DNA of 64,000 nt from Streptomyces cyaneus (GCF_004028635.1 NZ_RQJW01000024.1:1-64000); one strand, 5' to 3'. Positions 1 through 8,644 are shown, counted from the stretch's first letter. Notes: a model not told the origin generated them from the sequence alone. Made by a program: numbers and translations.

Positions 1-1
1 T

Positions 2-1060
2 CCGGCCGCGCCCGCCGCTGCCGCCCCGGCTCCGGTCGCCCCCGCGGCCCCGGCCCCCGCGCCGGCCGCTCCGGCCCCGGTCACCCCGGCTCCGGCGGCT
101 CCGGCTGCCGCCCAGCCGACCGACGAGGGCGCCTACGTCACCCCGCTGGTGCGCAAGCTCGCCGCCGAGAACGGCGTCGACCTGGCCACCGTCAAGGGCA
201 CCGGCGTCGGCGGCCGTATCCGCAAGCAGGACGTCATCGCCGCCGCCGAGGCCGCGAAGGCCGCCGCCGCTGCTCCGGCTCCGGCCGCTGCCGCTCCGGC
301 CGCCGCTGCCAAGAAGGCGCCGACGCTGGAGGCCTCCCCCCTCCGCGGCCAGACCGTCAAGATGCCCCGCATCCGCAAGGTCATCGGCGACAACATGGTC
401 AAGGCGCTGCACGAGCAGGCCCAGCTGTCGTCGGTCGTCGAGGTCGACGTCACGCGTCTGATGAAGCTGCGCGCCCGCGCCAAGGACGCGTTCGCGGCCC
501 GTGAGGGCGTCAAGCTCTCCCCGATGCCGTTCTTCGTCAAGGCCGCGGCCCAGGCGCTGAAGGCGCACGCGCCCATCAACGCCAAGATCAACGAGGGCGA
601 AGGCACGATCACCTACTTCGACACCGAGAACATCGGTATCGCGGTGGACTCCGAGAAGGGCCTGATGACCCCGGTCATCAAGCACGCCGGCGACCTCAAC
701 ATCGCGGGCATCGCCAAGGCCACGGCGGAGCTGGCGGGCAAGGTCCGCGCCAACAAGATCACGCCCGACGAGCTGTCCGGCGCGACCTTCACCATCTCCA
801 ACACCGGTTCGCGCGGTGCGCTCTTCGACACGATCATCGTGCCGCCGGGCCAGGTCGCGATCCTCGGCATCGGCGCCACGGTCAAGCGCCCGGCCGTCAT
901 CGAGACGGAGGAGGGCACGGTCATCGGCGTCCGCGACATGACGTACCTGACCCTGTCCTACGACCACCGCCTGGTGGACGGCGCCGACGCGGCCCGTTAC
1001 CTGACGGCGGTCAAGGCGATCCTGGAGGCGGGCGAGTTCGAGGTCGAGCTCGGCCTCTGA
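2..1060 (+). CDS. sucB: Dihydrolipoamide succinyltransferase (2-oxoglutarate dehydrogenase E2), C-terminal part
   Basis: The gene enters from the left edge already open, so the N-terminal lipoyl domain or domains are outside the window. What is visible is an Ala/Pro-rich flexible linker (bases 2-120), then an E3-binding domain with the pattern TPLVRKLAAENGVDL and GTGVGGRIRKQDV, a second Ala/Pro linker, and the acyltransferase catalytic domain ending in the active-site signature DHRLVDGADAARYL. It transfers succinyl groups from lipoate to CoA in the cytoplasmic 2-oxoglutarate dehydrogenase complex. Succinyl rather than acetyl specificity is inferred from family resemblance; a pyruvate dehydrogenase E2 is the alternative, notable because aceE lies 3 kb downstream. 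A strong hairpin follows the stop codon. Confidence 0.9.
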   Translation, partial: PAAPAAAAPAPVAPAAPAPAPAAPAPVTPAPAAPAAAQPTDEGAYVTPLVRKLAAENGVDLATVKGTGVGGRIRKQDVIAAAEAAKAAAAAPAPAAAAPAAAAKKAPTLEASPLRGQTVKMPRIRKVIGDNMVKALHEQAQLSSVVEVDVTRLMKLRARAKDAFAAREGVKLSPMPFFVKAAAQALKAHAPINAKINEGEGTITYFDTENIGIAVDSEKGLMTPVIKHAGDLNIAGIAKATAELAGKVRANKITPDELSGATFTISNTGSRGALFDTIIVPPGQVAILGIGATVKRPAVIETEEGTVIGVRDMTYLTLSYDHRLVDGADAARYLTAVKAILEAGEFEVELGL

Positions 1061-1082
1061 TCTCCCCGATCGGGTAGTACGG

Positions 1083-1113
1083 CGCCCCGCCCGGAGCTTC
1101 TCCGGGCGGGGCG
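1083..1113 (+). terminator. Hairpin terminator after sucB
   Basis: A perfect 14-bp stem (CGCCCCGCCCGGAG and its complement) with a three-base loop lies 22 bases after the sucB stop. There is no T-tract, which is usual for Streptomyces terminators. Confidence 0.75.
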
Positions 1114-1114
1114 T

Positions 1115-1160
1115 CGGCTTTGCGTATCGGCTTTGCGTATCGGCTTTGCGTCGGCTTTCG
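1115..1160. repeat. Tandem 13-bp repeat
   Basis: CGGCTTTGCGTAT occurs twice back to back (1115-1127, 1128-1140), followed by a truncated copy and a degenerate TCGGCTTTCG. It lies directly after the sucB terminator and has no obvious function; replication slippage is the simplest origin. Confidence 0.8.
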
Positions 1161-1180
1161 ACGCAGGTCGATTGCCACCC

Positions 1181-1262
1181 CCTCAAGGGCGCGGGGCTGT
1201 GTCGATATGCGGATCCGCCGCGTGGGCGCCACCAGCCCCCGACAACCCGCAGCCGCCCGACG
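1181..1262 (+). repeat. Interspersed repeat, copy A
   Basis: This intergenic copy carries the ordered blocks AAGGGCGCGGGGCTG, TCGATATGCGGATCCGCC, CACCAGCC and CCGCAGCCGCCCGACGAC. The same blocks in the same order occur inverted inside the PP2C gene at 46021-46113, and a shorter version lies at 17029-17095. Confidence 0.8.
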
Positions 1263-1405
1263 ACAGATCACACCGAGCTCTTGCGCACCACACGCCCCAC
1301 GCCGTGTAAGTCTCGTCTCACCTGCACGAAAGCACCCCCGTCGGCCCTCCCAGCGGAGCGCAACGGCCGTATTGTCTAAACGTCAACGCGCCCTAAGGAG
1401 CCCTC

Positions 1406-2038
1406 ATGACCGCCCCCGTCATCCACTCGCTGCGCGAACAGATCCGCGAGCACATCCTGGAGGGGATCATCAGCGGTCGCTGGCAGCCGGGCGAGCGGAT
1501 CGTGGAGCGGCGGATCGCCACCGAGCTGGAGGTCAGCCAGACACCGGTGCGGGAGGCGCTGCGCGAGCTGGAGTCGCTGCGGCTGATCGAGTCGGCGCCG
1601 AACAAGGGCGTGCGGGTGCGGAGCCTGACGGCCGCCGACCTGGAGGAGAGCTACCCGGTCCGGGCCGGCCTGGAGGCGATCGCGGCCGAACTGGCCGCGG
1701 AGAAGCTGGCGCTGGACTGCTCCGCCCTGGAGCCGCACGTCAACGCGCTGTACGAGGCCGACCGCAAGTCCGACGGCACGGCCCAGGTGCGGCACACGGT
1801 CGCCTTCCACCGCGAAATGGTGCGGGCGGCGGGCAACTCGGTGCTGCTGCACACCTGGGAGGGCCTGGGTATCGAGGTGTTCACGGCCCTGTCCATCCGG
1901 TGGCTCGGGACGGTGCAGCAGTCGTACGCGGAGGAGCACGAGGAGCTGGTGGCCGCGTTCCAGCGCCGGGATCCCCGGATCGCCGAGCTCGTCAAGGCCC
2001 ATGTGCTGGGGTGCGCGCCTCGGCACGAGAGCGAGTAG
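1406..2038 (+). CDS. GntR-family transcriptional regulator (FCD type)
   Basis: The protein has 210 residues. Residues 5-70 form the GntR winged helix-turn-helix (EHILEGIISGRWQPGERI, then ATELEVSQTPVREALRELES), and the C-terminal 130 residues fit an alpha-helical FCD ligand-binding domain. The ATG is chosen because AAGGAG lies 6 bases upstream. FCD regulators usually respond to organic acids or other carboxylates. Its position between sucB and aceE suggests control of central carbon genes, possibly aceE, but nothing in the sequence proves this. The palindrome at 3854-3870 upstream of aceE is a candidate target. Confidence 0.9.
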   Translation: MTAPVIHSLREQIREHILEGIISGRWQPGERIVERRIATELEVSQTPVREALRELESLRLIESAPNKGVRVRSLTAADLEESYPVRAGLEAIAAELAAEKLALDCSALEPHVNALYEADRKSDGTAQVRHTVAFHREMVRAAGNSVLLHTWEGLGIEVFTALSIRWLGTVQQSYAEEHEELVAAFQRRDPRIAELVKAHVLGCAPRHESE

Positions 2039-2079
2039 CAAGCGCCGAGTTCGTTACGGCCAGACACCACCGGACCCCA

Positions 2080-2907
2080 CCACCATCGGCGGGTCTGACC
2101 GCCGTACCGGCGGCGCTGCCGTTGATCGGGCCGATGCTGCGGCCTCGTACGCCCGCCTGTGGCGGACCTCCGGGGGTGTGCAGATCGAGGTCCGGCGGCT
2201 GGGACGGCCGCCTCGGCGCGCCGACTGCAGGCCACGCTGCGGCAGTTGCCGGGAGTGAGCCGCGCCGAGGTGAACGGCACGCTGGGCTGCGTGTACGTCG
2301 GCTGCGGGCCGCCGGATATCGACCTCGGGATGGTCGTCGGTGTGGTCGCTGCCGCCGATGCCGCTGTCGAGGAGGGGGGACGGGGTGAGGGCGGGCAGCG
2401 CGATGAGGTGAGGGGCAGGGGCGGCCTACGGTGGGCTGCGGGGCCTGCATCCGCTGGTGATGTCGGCGATCCAGTTCGTGGAGTCCACCCCGCCGCTGCG
2501 CGACGGCATCGCCCGCCGGATCGGCGAGACGGCCACGGAGCAGGGCGCTGGGCATCCTGCTCGGCGGCAACCTGGGCGAGATCATCTTCACCCTGGGGAG
2601 CACGCTGCTCACCGGGCGCAGTGCGCTGAACGCCCGCCGGCTGCTCCCGGTCAACCTGCTCACCGACATGCTGCCCGCCATGGTGGCCGCGGCCGTGGTG
2701 GGGTCCCTGGTGGTGCTGGGTGTGGTCGTGACCGTGCCGGGGCTCAGCCACTTCTTCGGCAACAGTCGGCCGCTCGGTCCGGTGGGCTGGACGATCGCTC
2801 TGGCGCCGGCGGCGGGGGCCGTGCTGGTGCCCGCCGTGGCCCGGGGCGCCGTCGACGCGCTGGGGAAGGTTCACCCGCAGGACACTCCGGTGCAGCCTGC
2901 CGGTTGA
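2080..2907 (+). pseudogene. Degenerate cation-transporting P-type ATPase gene
   Basis: Pieces of a CtpI-like P-type ATPase can be read only by changing frame. Bases about 2140-2215 (third frame) give an N-terminal IEVRRLGRP motif, 2215-2395 (second frame) give LPGVSRAEVNGTLGCVYVG, 2430-2545 (third frame) give AIQFVESTPPLRDGIARRIG, and 2545-2907 (first frame) give the C-terminal membrane region, including GEIIFTLGSTLLTGRSALN, LLPVNLLTDMLPAMV and a normal TGA stop. The whole central part, with the phosphorylation (DKTGT) and ATP-binding domains, is missing, so over 1000 residues were lost by deletion plus several frameshifts. The family assignment is by recalled resemblance, not by a search. 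Confidence 0.7.
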
Positions 2908-2964
2908 CATCGGACCGGACAAAGGAGCCGTACCCAGCTCGACGCACACGAAAGGCGGCTCACC

Positions 2965-3096
2965 ATGCCACACATCCTCACCACGATCCTGACCCAGGTG
3001 GCGGTCGCCCTGCTCGAGGCCGTCCTGGTGCGCCTGGCCATCCAGCTCTGGAAGGCGTTCGGCACGAGCGCACCCGCGGCGGCCGCCCACGCCTGA
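2965..3096 (+). CDS. Small hydrophobic protein, unknown function
   Basis: A 43-residue protein starts MPHILTTILTQVAVALLEAV and continues as one amphipathic or membrane-spanning helix, ending with an Ala-rich tail. A purine-rich AAAGGCGG lies 7 bases before the ATG. It sits 57 bases after the ATPase remnant and 117 bases before the next membrane protein gene, so it may belong to the same ancestral cation ATPase cluster. I do not recognise its family. Its reading frame is intact although the neighbouring ATPase gene is not. Confidence 0.55.
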   Translation: MPHILTTILTQVAVALLEAVLVRLAIQLWKAFGTSAPAAAAHA

Positions 3097-3213
3097 CCGG
3101 CGACGCAAGCCACCTGGACGAATTGTCCGTTCAGGGCGGGTTTAGCTGCGCGTATCGATGGAAGGCGGCTGGAAGGACCCACTGCCCACGCTTTCCAGCA
3201 GGGGAGGACGGTC

Positions 3214-3702
3214 ATGACTTCCCCAGAGCCACAGACCCAGCAAGCGCAGCAGCCGACCCCGCCCGAGGCCGGTACCCAGGCCCAGGCCGGCACCCAGGCC
3301 GAGCCGGAGCAGCACGACGAGAGGCGGACCGGCGGCAAGGTGGTGCACATGCACACCGCGCACCCCCGGGTTCCCATCCCCTACGTGACACCGGGCGACA
3401 TGTTCTCGGGCGCCCGCAAGGCCACGTCAGCGGCCACGACCACGGCCACGTCCCTGCTCCCGTCGCCCCGCAGGCTAGCCTTCTACGGGCTGCTCGGCGG
3501 GATGACCGCAGCCGGAGCCATGGCATGGCCGGTCGCGGTCGCCGTCGGTGCCGCCACCGAGGTGATCACCCGCGAGCAGTCGACACGGCATCGCCAGGAT
3601 CACGAACGCATGGAGCGGCAACGCACCGAGGGCGAGCAGGGCCGACAGACCGCCGCCGACCGGACGGAGACCGGGACGCCCCAGCAGGCAGCGACGGGGT
3701 GA
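3214..3702 (+). CDS. Hypothetical membrane-associated protein
   Basis: The protein has 162 residues with three parts: a Gln/Pro/Thr-rich disordered N-terminus (residues 1-45), a middle segment with HMHTAHPRVPIPYVTPGDMF and a hydrophobic stretch FYGLLGGMTAAGAMAWPVAVAV (about residues 89-112, one membrane helix), and a charged, Arg/Glu/Gln-rich tail. GGGGAGGACGGTC provides a ribosome binding site before the ATG. It follows the small hydrophobic protein and the ATPase pseudogene; I suspect the three form a decayed cation-transport cluster, but no function can be assigned from the sequence. Confidence 0.65.
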   Translation: MTSPEPQTQQAQQPTPPEAGTQAQAGTQAEPEQHDERRTGGKVVHMHTAHPRVPIPYVTPGDMFSGARKATSAATTTATSLLPSPRRLAFYGLLGGMTAAGAMAWPVAVAVGAATEVITREQSTRHRQDHERMERQRTEGEQGRQTAADRTETGTPQQAATG

Positions 3703-4016
3703 CCACACCCCCGTCCGCACCGAAGCCGGCGCAAGCCGCCCAAGCTAGCCACCCGGAACTCAGGTGAGCAGGGAAAACGCGGCACCGCGTGCCTGTTTCC
3801 CCGGCACCGGATGCCAATTTCTCGATGTCGAGACTTTTTAGCCTTCCCCCCTTTGATCGATCATCGATCAGGGAGTTACAGTCGCCGACGGGCCGCGCGG
3901 CGGGAGCCGCATGGTGTCACCGCACCGAGGCCCACCGCCCTGTCCTGCCAAAGACCAAGGGCACCCCCGAACCCTTACAGATGAGGGAACCCCCTTCGAC
4001 TGAGGAAGGCGGCGAC
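3703..4016. other. Upstream region of aceE
   Basis: There is no convincing gene here. The region includes an AT-richer block at 3828-3882 with the palindrome at 3854-3870, and the aceE ribosome binding site. The aceE frame is open upstream to 3789, but the extra residues look non-conserved, so I treat them as leader sequence. Confidence 0.6.
3854..3870. promoter_or_regulatory. Perfect 17-bp palindrome upstream of aceE (candidate operator)
   Basis: TGATCGAT and ATCGATCA are exact inverted repeats around a single central C, in a locally AT-rich patch about 150 bases before aceE. Shape and size fit a dimeric repressor site. The GntR protein encoded at 1406-2038 is an obvious candidate ligand, but this is inference. 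Confidence 0.45.
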
Positions 4017-6728
4017 ATGACCGACCCCAACGCCATCCAGCCGAGCGCGCTCGACCAGCTCCCGGACCGTGACCCGGAGGAGACCGCCGAATGGCAGGCC
4101 TCGCTGGACGCGGTCGCCAAGGCGGCCGGGCCGCATCGTGCGGCGTACCTGATGCGTCGCACGCTGGAGCGTGCCGAGGGCACCGGCATCGCGCTGCCCA
4201 AGCTTCTCGAGACGGACTACGTCAACACCATCCCGACCGCCGCCGAGCCGTCCGTGCCCGGTGACGAGGCGATGGAGTCCCGTATCACCGCGTGGAACCG
4301 CTGGAACGCGGCCGCCATGGTGACCCGGGGCAGCAAACACGGCGTCGGCGGCCACATCGCCACCTTCGCCTCCGCGGCCTGGCTCTACGAGACCGGCTTC
4401 AACCACTTCTTCAAGGGCAAGGACTCCGGGGAAGCGGCCGGCTCCGGCGACCAGCTGTACATCCAGGGCCACGCCTCCCCCGGCATCTACGCCCGCGCCT
4501 TCCTCGACGGCCGGCTGAACGAGCACCACCTCGACAACTTCCGCCGCGAGTCGGGCGGCGACGGTCTCCCGTCGTACCCGCACCCGCGCCGCCTCCCCTG
4601 GCTGTGGGAGTTCCCGACGGTGTCGATGGGCCTCGGCCCTCTCTCCGCCATCTACCAGGCCCGCTTCAACCGCTACCTCACCAACCGCGGCATCAAGGAC
4701 GTCTCCGCGTCCCACGTGTGGGCCTTCCTCGGCGACGGCGAGATGGACGAGCCGGAGTCCACGGCGGCACTCGCCCTGGCCTCCCGCGAGGGCCTGGACA
4801 ACCTGACCTTCGTCATCAACTGCAACCTGCAGCGCCTCGACGGCCCGGTCCGCGCCAACTTCAAGATCGTGCAGGAGCTGGAGGCCCAGTTCCGCGGCGC
4901 CGGCTGGAACGTCGTCAAGACGCTGTGGGGTACGGCGTGGGACGAGCTGTTCCAGCTCGACACGACCGGCGCGCTCGTACGCCGGCTGCGTGAGGTACCC
5001 GACGCGCAGGTGCAGACGTACCAGACCCGCGACGCCGCCTACATCCGCCAGGACTTCTTCGGCAAGGACCCGGCGCTCGTCGAGATGGCGAAGCTGCTGA
5101 GCGACGACAAGATCCTGGAGTGCTTCCACCTCTCCCGCGGTGGTCACGAGGCGCGCAAGGTCTACGCCGCATACAAGGCCGCCGTCGAGTTCAAGGGCGC
5201 GCCGACCGTGATCCTGGCCCAGACGGTCAAGGGCTTCACCCTCGGCGAGGGCTTCGCGTCGAAGAACGCCAACCACCAGATGAAGAAGCTGACGGCGGAC
5301 GAGTTCAAGGCGATGCGCGACCTGCTCGACCTGCCCATCAAGGACAGCGACTTCGTCGACGGGGTCGTCCCCTACGGCCACCCCGGCGCCGACTCCCCCG
5401 AGGTCCGCTACCTCCAGGAGCGCCGCGCGGCCCTCGGTGGCCCGGCCCCGGCCCGCCGTGTGCACCCGGTGGCCCCGCTGCCGGCCCCGGCGGAGAAGGC
5501 GTTCGCCTCCTTCGACAAGGGCTCCGGCTCCCAGAACGTGGCCACCACCATGGCCTTCGTCCGCCTGATCAAGGACCTGGTCCGCGACAAGGAGACGGGC
5601 AAGCGCTGGGTGCCGATCGTGCCCGACGAGGCACGCACCTTCGGTATGGAGAGCCTCTTCCCGTCCCTCGGGATCTACTCCCCCAAGGGCCAGACGTACG
5701 AGCCGGTCGACCGCGACCAGCTGATGTACTACAAGGAGGCCAAGAACGGCCAGATCCTCAACGAGGGGATCACCGAGGCCGGTTCGATGGCCGACTTCAT
5801 CGCCGCGTCGACCGCGTACTCCACGCACGGCGAAGCGATGATCCCGTTCTACATCTTCTACTCGATGTTCGGCTGGCAGCGCACGGCCGACCAGATGTGG
5901 CAGCTCGGCGACCAGCTCGGCCGCGGCTTCCTCGTAGGCGCCACGGCGGGCCGTACGACGCTGACGGGCGAGGGCCTGCAGCACGCCGACGGCCACTCCC
6001 CCGTCATCGCCGCGACGAACCCGGCGGCGCTGACGTACGACCCGGCGTTCGCGTACGAGGTCGCGGCGATCGTCAAGGACGGTCTGCGCCGGATGTACGG
6101 CGAGGCGGCGCCGGGTGAGGACCCGAACGTCTTCTACTACCTCACCGTCTACAACGAGCCGATGCCGCAGCCCGCGAAGCCGCAGGGCCTCGGCATCGAC
6201 GAGGGCATCGTCAAGGGCCTGTACCGCTTCAACACGGCGGAGTCGGCCGAGCTGTCCCCGGCGGCCAACGCCCCGCGCATCCAGCTGCTGGGCTCCGGCA
6301 CGGCGATCCACTGGGTGCTCCAGGCGCAGAAGCTGCTCGCGGAGGAGTGGGGCGTGGCGGCCGACGTGTGGTCCGCGACCTCCTGGACGGAACTCCGCCG
6401 CGACGCGCTGGAGGCCGACGCGGCCCTGCTGCGCGGCGAGGAGCGGGTGCCGTACGTCCGTCAGGCGCTGCACGGCGCCGAGGGCCCGGTGCTGGCGGTC
6501 TCCGACTACATGCGCCAGGTGCCCGACCAGATCGCGCAGTGGGTCGAGCAGGACTACTCCTCGCTGGGCGCGGACGGCTTCGGCCTCTCCGACACCCGCG
6601 AGGCCGCCCGCCGCCACTTCGGCGTCGACGCCGAGTCGATCGTCGTCGCGGCGCTGGCCCAGCTCGCGAAGCGGGGCGAGGTCAAGGCGACGGCGGTGAA
6701 GGAAGCGCGGGAGAAGTACGGCCTGTAG
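4017..6728 (+). CDS. aceE: Pyruvate dehydrogenase E1 component, homodimeric type
   Basis: The 903-residue protein is the thiamine-diphosphate-dependent E1 that decarboxylates pyruvate and acetylates the lipoyl group of E2. Its length fits the AceE family (E. coli 887). Visible landmarks are the substrate-channel region SKHGVGGHIATFASAAWLYE, the thiamine-diphosphate/Mg motif beginning GDGEMDEPES and ending NCNLQ, and a C-terminal transketolase-like domain. I start at the ATG at 4017 because GAGGAAGG lies 7 bases upstream and the protein then begins MTDPNAIQPSALDQLP; an in-frame ATG at 3981 is possible. It appears monocistronic: the E2 gene beside it is sucB-like, and a strong hairpin follows the stop. 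Confidence 0.95.
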   Translation: MTDPNAIQPSALDQLPDRDPEETAEWQASLDAVAKAAGPHRAAYLMRRTLERAEGTGIALPKLLETDYVNTIPTAAEPSVPGDEAMESRITAWNRWNAAAMVTRGSKHGVGGHIATFASAAWLYETGFNHFFKGKDSGEAAGSGDQLYIQGHASPGIYARAFLDGRLNEHHLDNFRRESGGDGLPSYPHPRRLPWLWEFPTVSMGLGPLSAIYQARFNRYLTNRGIKDVSASHVWAFLGDGEMDEPESTAALALASREGLDNLTFVINCNLQRLDGPVRANFKIVQELEAQFRGAGWNVVKTLWGTAWDELFQLDTTGALVRRLREVPDAQVQTYQTRDAAYIRQDFFGKDPALVEMAKLLSDDKILECFHLSRGGHEARKVYAAYKAAVEFKGAPTVILAQTVKGFTLGEGFASKNANHQMKKLTADEFKAMRDLLDLPIKDSDFVDGVVPYGHPGADSPEVRYLQERRAALGGPAPARRVHPVAPLPAPAEKAFASFDKGSGSQNVATTMAFVRLIKDLVRDKETGKRWVPIVPDEARTFGMESLFPSLGIYSPKGQTYEPVDRDQLMYYKEAKNGQILNEGITEAGSMADFIAASTAYSTHGEAMIPFYIFYSMFGWQRTADQMWQLGDQLGRGFLVGATAGRTTLTGEGLQHADGHSPVIAATNPAALTYDPAFAYEVAAIVKDGLRRMYGEAAPGEDPNVFYYLTVYNEPMPQPAKPQGLGIDEGIVKGLYRFNTAESAELSPAANAPRIQLLGSGTAIHWVLQAQKLLAEEWGVAADVWSATSWTELRRDALEADAALLRGEERVPYVRQALHGAEGPVLAVSDYMRQVPDQIAQWVEQDYSSLGADGFGLSDTREAARRHFGVDAESIVVAALAQLAKRGEVKATAVKEAREKYGL

Positions 6729-6744
6729 CAACTGACGCTCAGTG

Positions 6745-6772
6745 AAGGGGTACGGCGGCTGCCGTACCCCTT
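6745..6772 (+). terminator. Terminator after aceE
   Basis: AAGGGGTACGGC pairs perfectly with GCCGTACCCCTT around a four-base loop, 17 bases after the aceE stop. A 9-bp tandem repeat follows directly. Confidence 0.85.
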
Positions 6773-6797
6773 CGTCGTCTTCGTCGTCTTCGTCGTC
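6771..6797. repeat. Three tandem copies of TTCGTCGTC
   Basis: TTCGTCGTC is repeated three times with no interruption between the aceE terminator and the next gene. A slippage-prone microsatellite is the likely explanation. Confidence 0.85.
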
Positions 6798-6833
6798 GAC
6801 GGTGTTGTCAGTGGGCCCCGGCATGATGGCCGT

Positions 6834-7817
6834 ATGCGTGCTGCCCGGCTGATCAAGATGGTGCTGTTGCTCCAGTCCCGGCCGTCCATGACCGCTGCCG
6901 AGCTTGCGCGGGAGCTTGAGGTGTCCGAGCGAACGGTCACGCGGGATGCGCAGGCGTTGTCGGAGGCGGGGGTTCCGGTGTATGCCGACCGGGGGCGGGC
7001 CGGGGGTTACCGGCTCATCGGCGGGTACCGGACCCGGCTGACAGGGCTCGCGCGGAGCGAGGCGGAGGCGTTGTTCCTGTCCGGGGTGCCGGGCGCGCTG
7101 CGGGAGATGGGGCTGGAGGACGCCGCCTCCGCCGCCCGGCTGAAGGTGTCGGCGGCCCTGATGCCCTCCGTGCGCGACGCTTCCCGTTCCGCCGCCCAGC
7201 GGTTCCATCTGGACGCCCCGAACTGGTTCAAGGAGACGAAGGCCCCCGAGCTGCTGCCGGCCGTCGCGGACGCGGTGTGGGACGACCGGCGGATCGTGGC
7301 CCGGTACCGGCGCGGGGAGAGCGAGGTCGAGCGGGAGCTGGAGCCGTACGGGCTCGTACTGAAGGCGGGGGTCTGGTACCTGTGCGCCCGGGTCGCGGGC
7401 CACGGCTCGTACCGGGTGTACCGCATCGACCGCTTCACCGCCGTGGACCCCGGTGACGGGCGGTCCGGGCGGTTCGAGCGGGACGAGGAGTTCGATCTGC
7501 CGGGCTTCTGGGACGAGCGGGCGGAGCAGTTCGCGCGGTCCATTCTGCGGGCCGAGGTCGTGGTGCGGGTGTCCCCGGACGGGGTGCGTGCACTGCCGTA
7601 CGCCGTCGATCCGCAGTCCGCGCGGGAGGCACTGGACGCGGCGGACGCCCCGGACGAGGACGGGTGGGTGACGCTGACCCTCCCGGTGGAATCCGAGGAG
7701 GTCGCCCACACCCAGCTCGCGTCGCTCGGCCCGCAGGTCGAGGTGCTCGCGCCGGAGACACTGCGGGAGCGCTTCGCGAGCGACGCGATACGGCTGGCCG
7801 CGCTGTACCGCTCATGA
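6834..7817 (+). CDS. HTH/WYL-domain transcriptional regulator
   Basis: The 327-residue protein begins with a DeoR/HTH_11-type winged helix (LLQSRPSMTAAELARELEVSE, then RTVTRDAQALSEAGVPVYAD), followed by a WYL domain at about residues 140-220 (YLCARVAGHGSYRVYRIDRF) and a WCX-like C-terminal domain. WYL proteins often bind nucleic-acid-type or small ligands and act as repressors or activators. No neighbour suggests a target. The ATG at 6834 starts directly with the helix-turn-helix. Confidence 0.88.
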   Translation: MRAARLIKMVLLLQSRPSMTAAELARELEVSERTVTRDAQALSEAGVPVYADRGRAGGYRLIGGYRTRLTGLARSEAEALFLSGVPGALREMGLEDAASAARLKVSAALMPSVRDASRSAAQRFHLDAPNWFKETKAPELLPAVADAVWDDRRIVARYRRGESEVERELEPYGLVLKAGVWYLCARVAGHGSYRVYRIDRFTAVDPGDGRSGRFERDEEFDLPGFWDERAEQFARSILRAEVVVRVSPDGVRALPYAVDPQSAREALDAADAPDEDGWVTLTLPVESEEVAHTQLASLGPQVEVLAPETLRERFASDAIRLAALYRS

Positions 7818-7886
7818 GGGGTACGCATAACAATCCGTCGCACTCCACGTGCGCCCCACCCGCACAGGGCCGATGCTTGACCCGTG

Positions 7887-8405
7887 ATGGACGAGACGGA
7901 GTTCTGGGAGCTGATCGACGGTACCCGCGAGGCCGCCGAGGGCGACCCCGAGGAGCAGGCCGACCTGCTCCTGGACAAGCTGCTCCAGCTGGACCCGGAC
8001 ATGGTCCTGGACTTCGCCCGTCACTTCGAGGCCCGCTACAACCGCGCGTACACCTGGAACCTGTGGGGCGCCGCCTGGGTCCTGCTGGACGGGGCCAGCG
8101 ACGACGCGTTCGACTTCTTCCGGTGCTGGCTGATCGGCCAGGGCCGCGAGGTGTACGAGGGCGGTGTGCACGAGCCCGACTCGCTCGCCGACCTGCTGGG
8201 CGACTTCGACGAGGAGTTCGACGGCGACGGCGAGGAACTCGGCTACGCCGCGGACGAGGCCTACGAGCAGCTCACCGGCACCGTCGCCCCCGACCTGGGC
8301 ATCGCCCCCGCACCCTCGGAACCGGAGGGCGCACCGGTCGACTTCGAGAACGAACGGGCACTGGCGGAGCGGTACCCCAGACTGTGGGAGCGCTTCAAGG
8401 ACTGA
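7887..8405 (+). CDS. DUF4240 domain protein
   Basis: This is a 172-residue acidic protein beginning MDETEFWELIDGTREAAEGD. The pattern FW-LID at the start, followed by YNRAYTWNLWGAAWVLLDGA and DAFDFFRCWLIGQGREVYEG, is the DUF4240 signature common in actinomycetes. A GTG three bases earlier (7884) is an alternative start. There are no membrane segments or catalytic motifs that I can name. Direct repeats of CTGAGACCGAGG overlap the stop region. Function unknown. Confidence 0.8.
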   Translation: MDETEFWELIDGTREAAEGDPEEQADLLLDKLLQLDPDMVLDFARHFEARYNRAYTWNLWGAAWVLLDGASDDAFDFFRCWLIGQGREVYEGGVHEPDSLADLLGDFDEEFDGDGEELGYAADEAYEQLTGTVAPDLGIAPAPSEPEGAPVDFENERALAERYPRLWERFKD

Positions 8406-8434
8406 GACCGAGGGCTGAGACCGAGGACTGGACC

Positions 8435-8644
8435 TCAGGCCATGGCCCGCCTGCGGCTCGGGTCCGACGGGATGTACGCCTGCGTCTGCTCGGCCTGCAC
8501 CGCGTGGTACATCGGGGCCTTGTTGGCCTGGTCGAGCGCGGACGCCGTGACGGCGGCCGGCCCCAGGACGACGGTCGCGACCGCGCAGGCCACCGTCCAG
8601 AAACGCTTGCTGCTGCCGCTGTTGTTGCCGCTGCTGCTGCTCAT
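8435..8644 (-). CDS. Small secreted or membrane-anchored protein, unknown function
   Basis: The protein is 69 residues long. A Ser/Asn/Gly-rich N-terminus and KR precede a hydrophobic segment (FWTVACAVATVVLGPAAV), consistent with a signal peptide or single anchor; the exported part is about 40 residues with several Gln and Ala. GGAGG lies 8 bases before the ATG at 8644, which makes this start better than the GTG at 8653. It is convergent with the DUF4240 gene. I do not recognise the family. Confidence 0.55.
   Translation of the reverse strand: MSSSSGNNSGSSKRFWTVACAVATVVLGPAAVTASALDQANKAPMYHAVQAEQTQAYIPSDPSRRRAMA

Larger units (their letters stand above)
1061..1405. other. Intergenic region sucB to GntR gene
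   Basis: This gene-free stretch holds the sucB terminator, a short tandem repeat of a 13-base unit (CGGCTTTGCGTAT) at 1115-1160, one copy of the interspersed repeat described at 1181-1262, and the upstream region of the GntR gene. An AT-richer patch at about 1367-1382 may be part of that gene's promoter, but I cannot fix -35 and -10 boxes. Confidence 0.6.

Noticed and set aside
2080..2907. Programmed frameshifting as an explanation for the multi-frame ATPase fragments
   Set aside because: The catalytic middle of the protein is absent, so no frameshift could produce a working ATPase; decay is simpler.
3975..7709. A 1244-codon open frame antisense to aceE and the WYL regulator gene
   Set aside because: High GC removes stop codons from the opposite strand; the sense proteins are clear and the antisense product is Arg/Val/Leu-rich low complexity.
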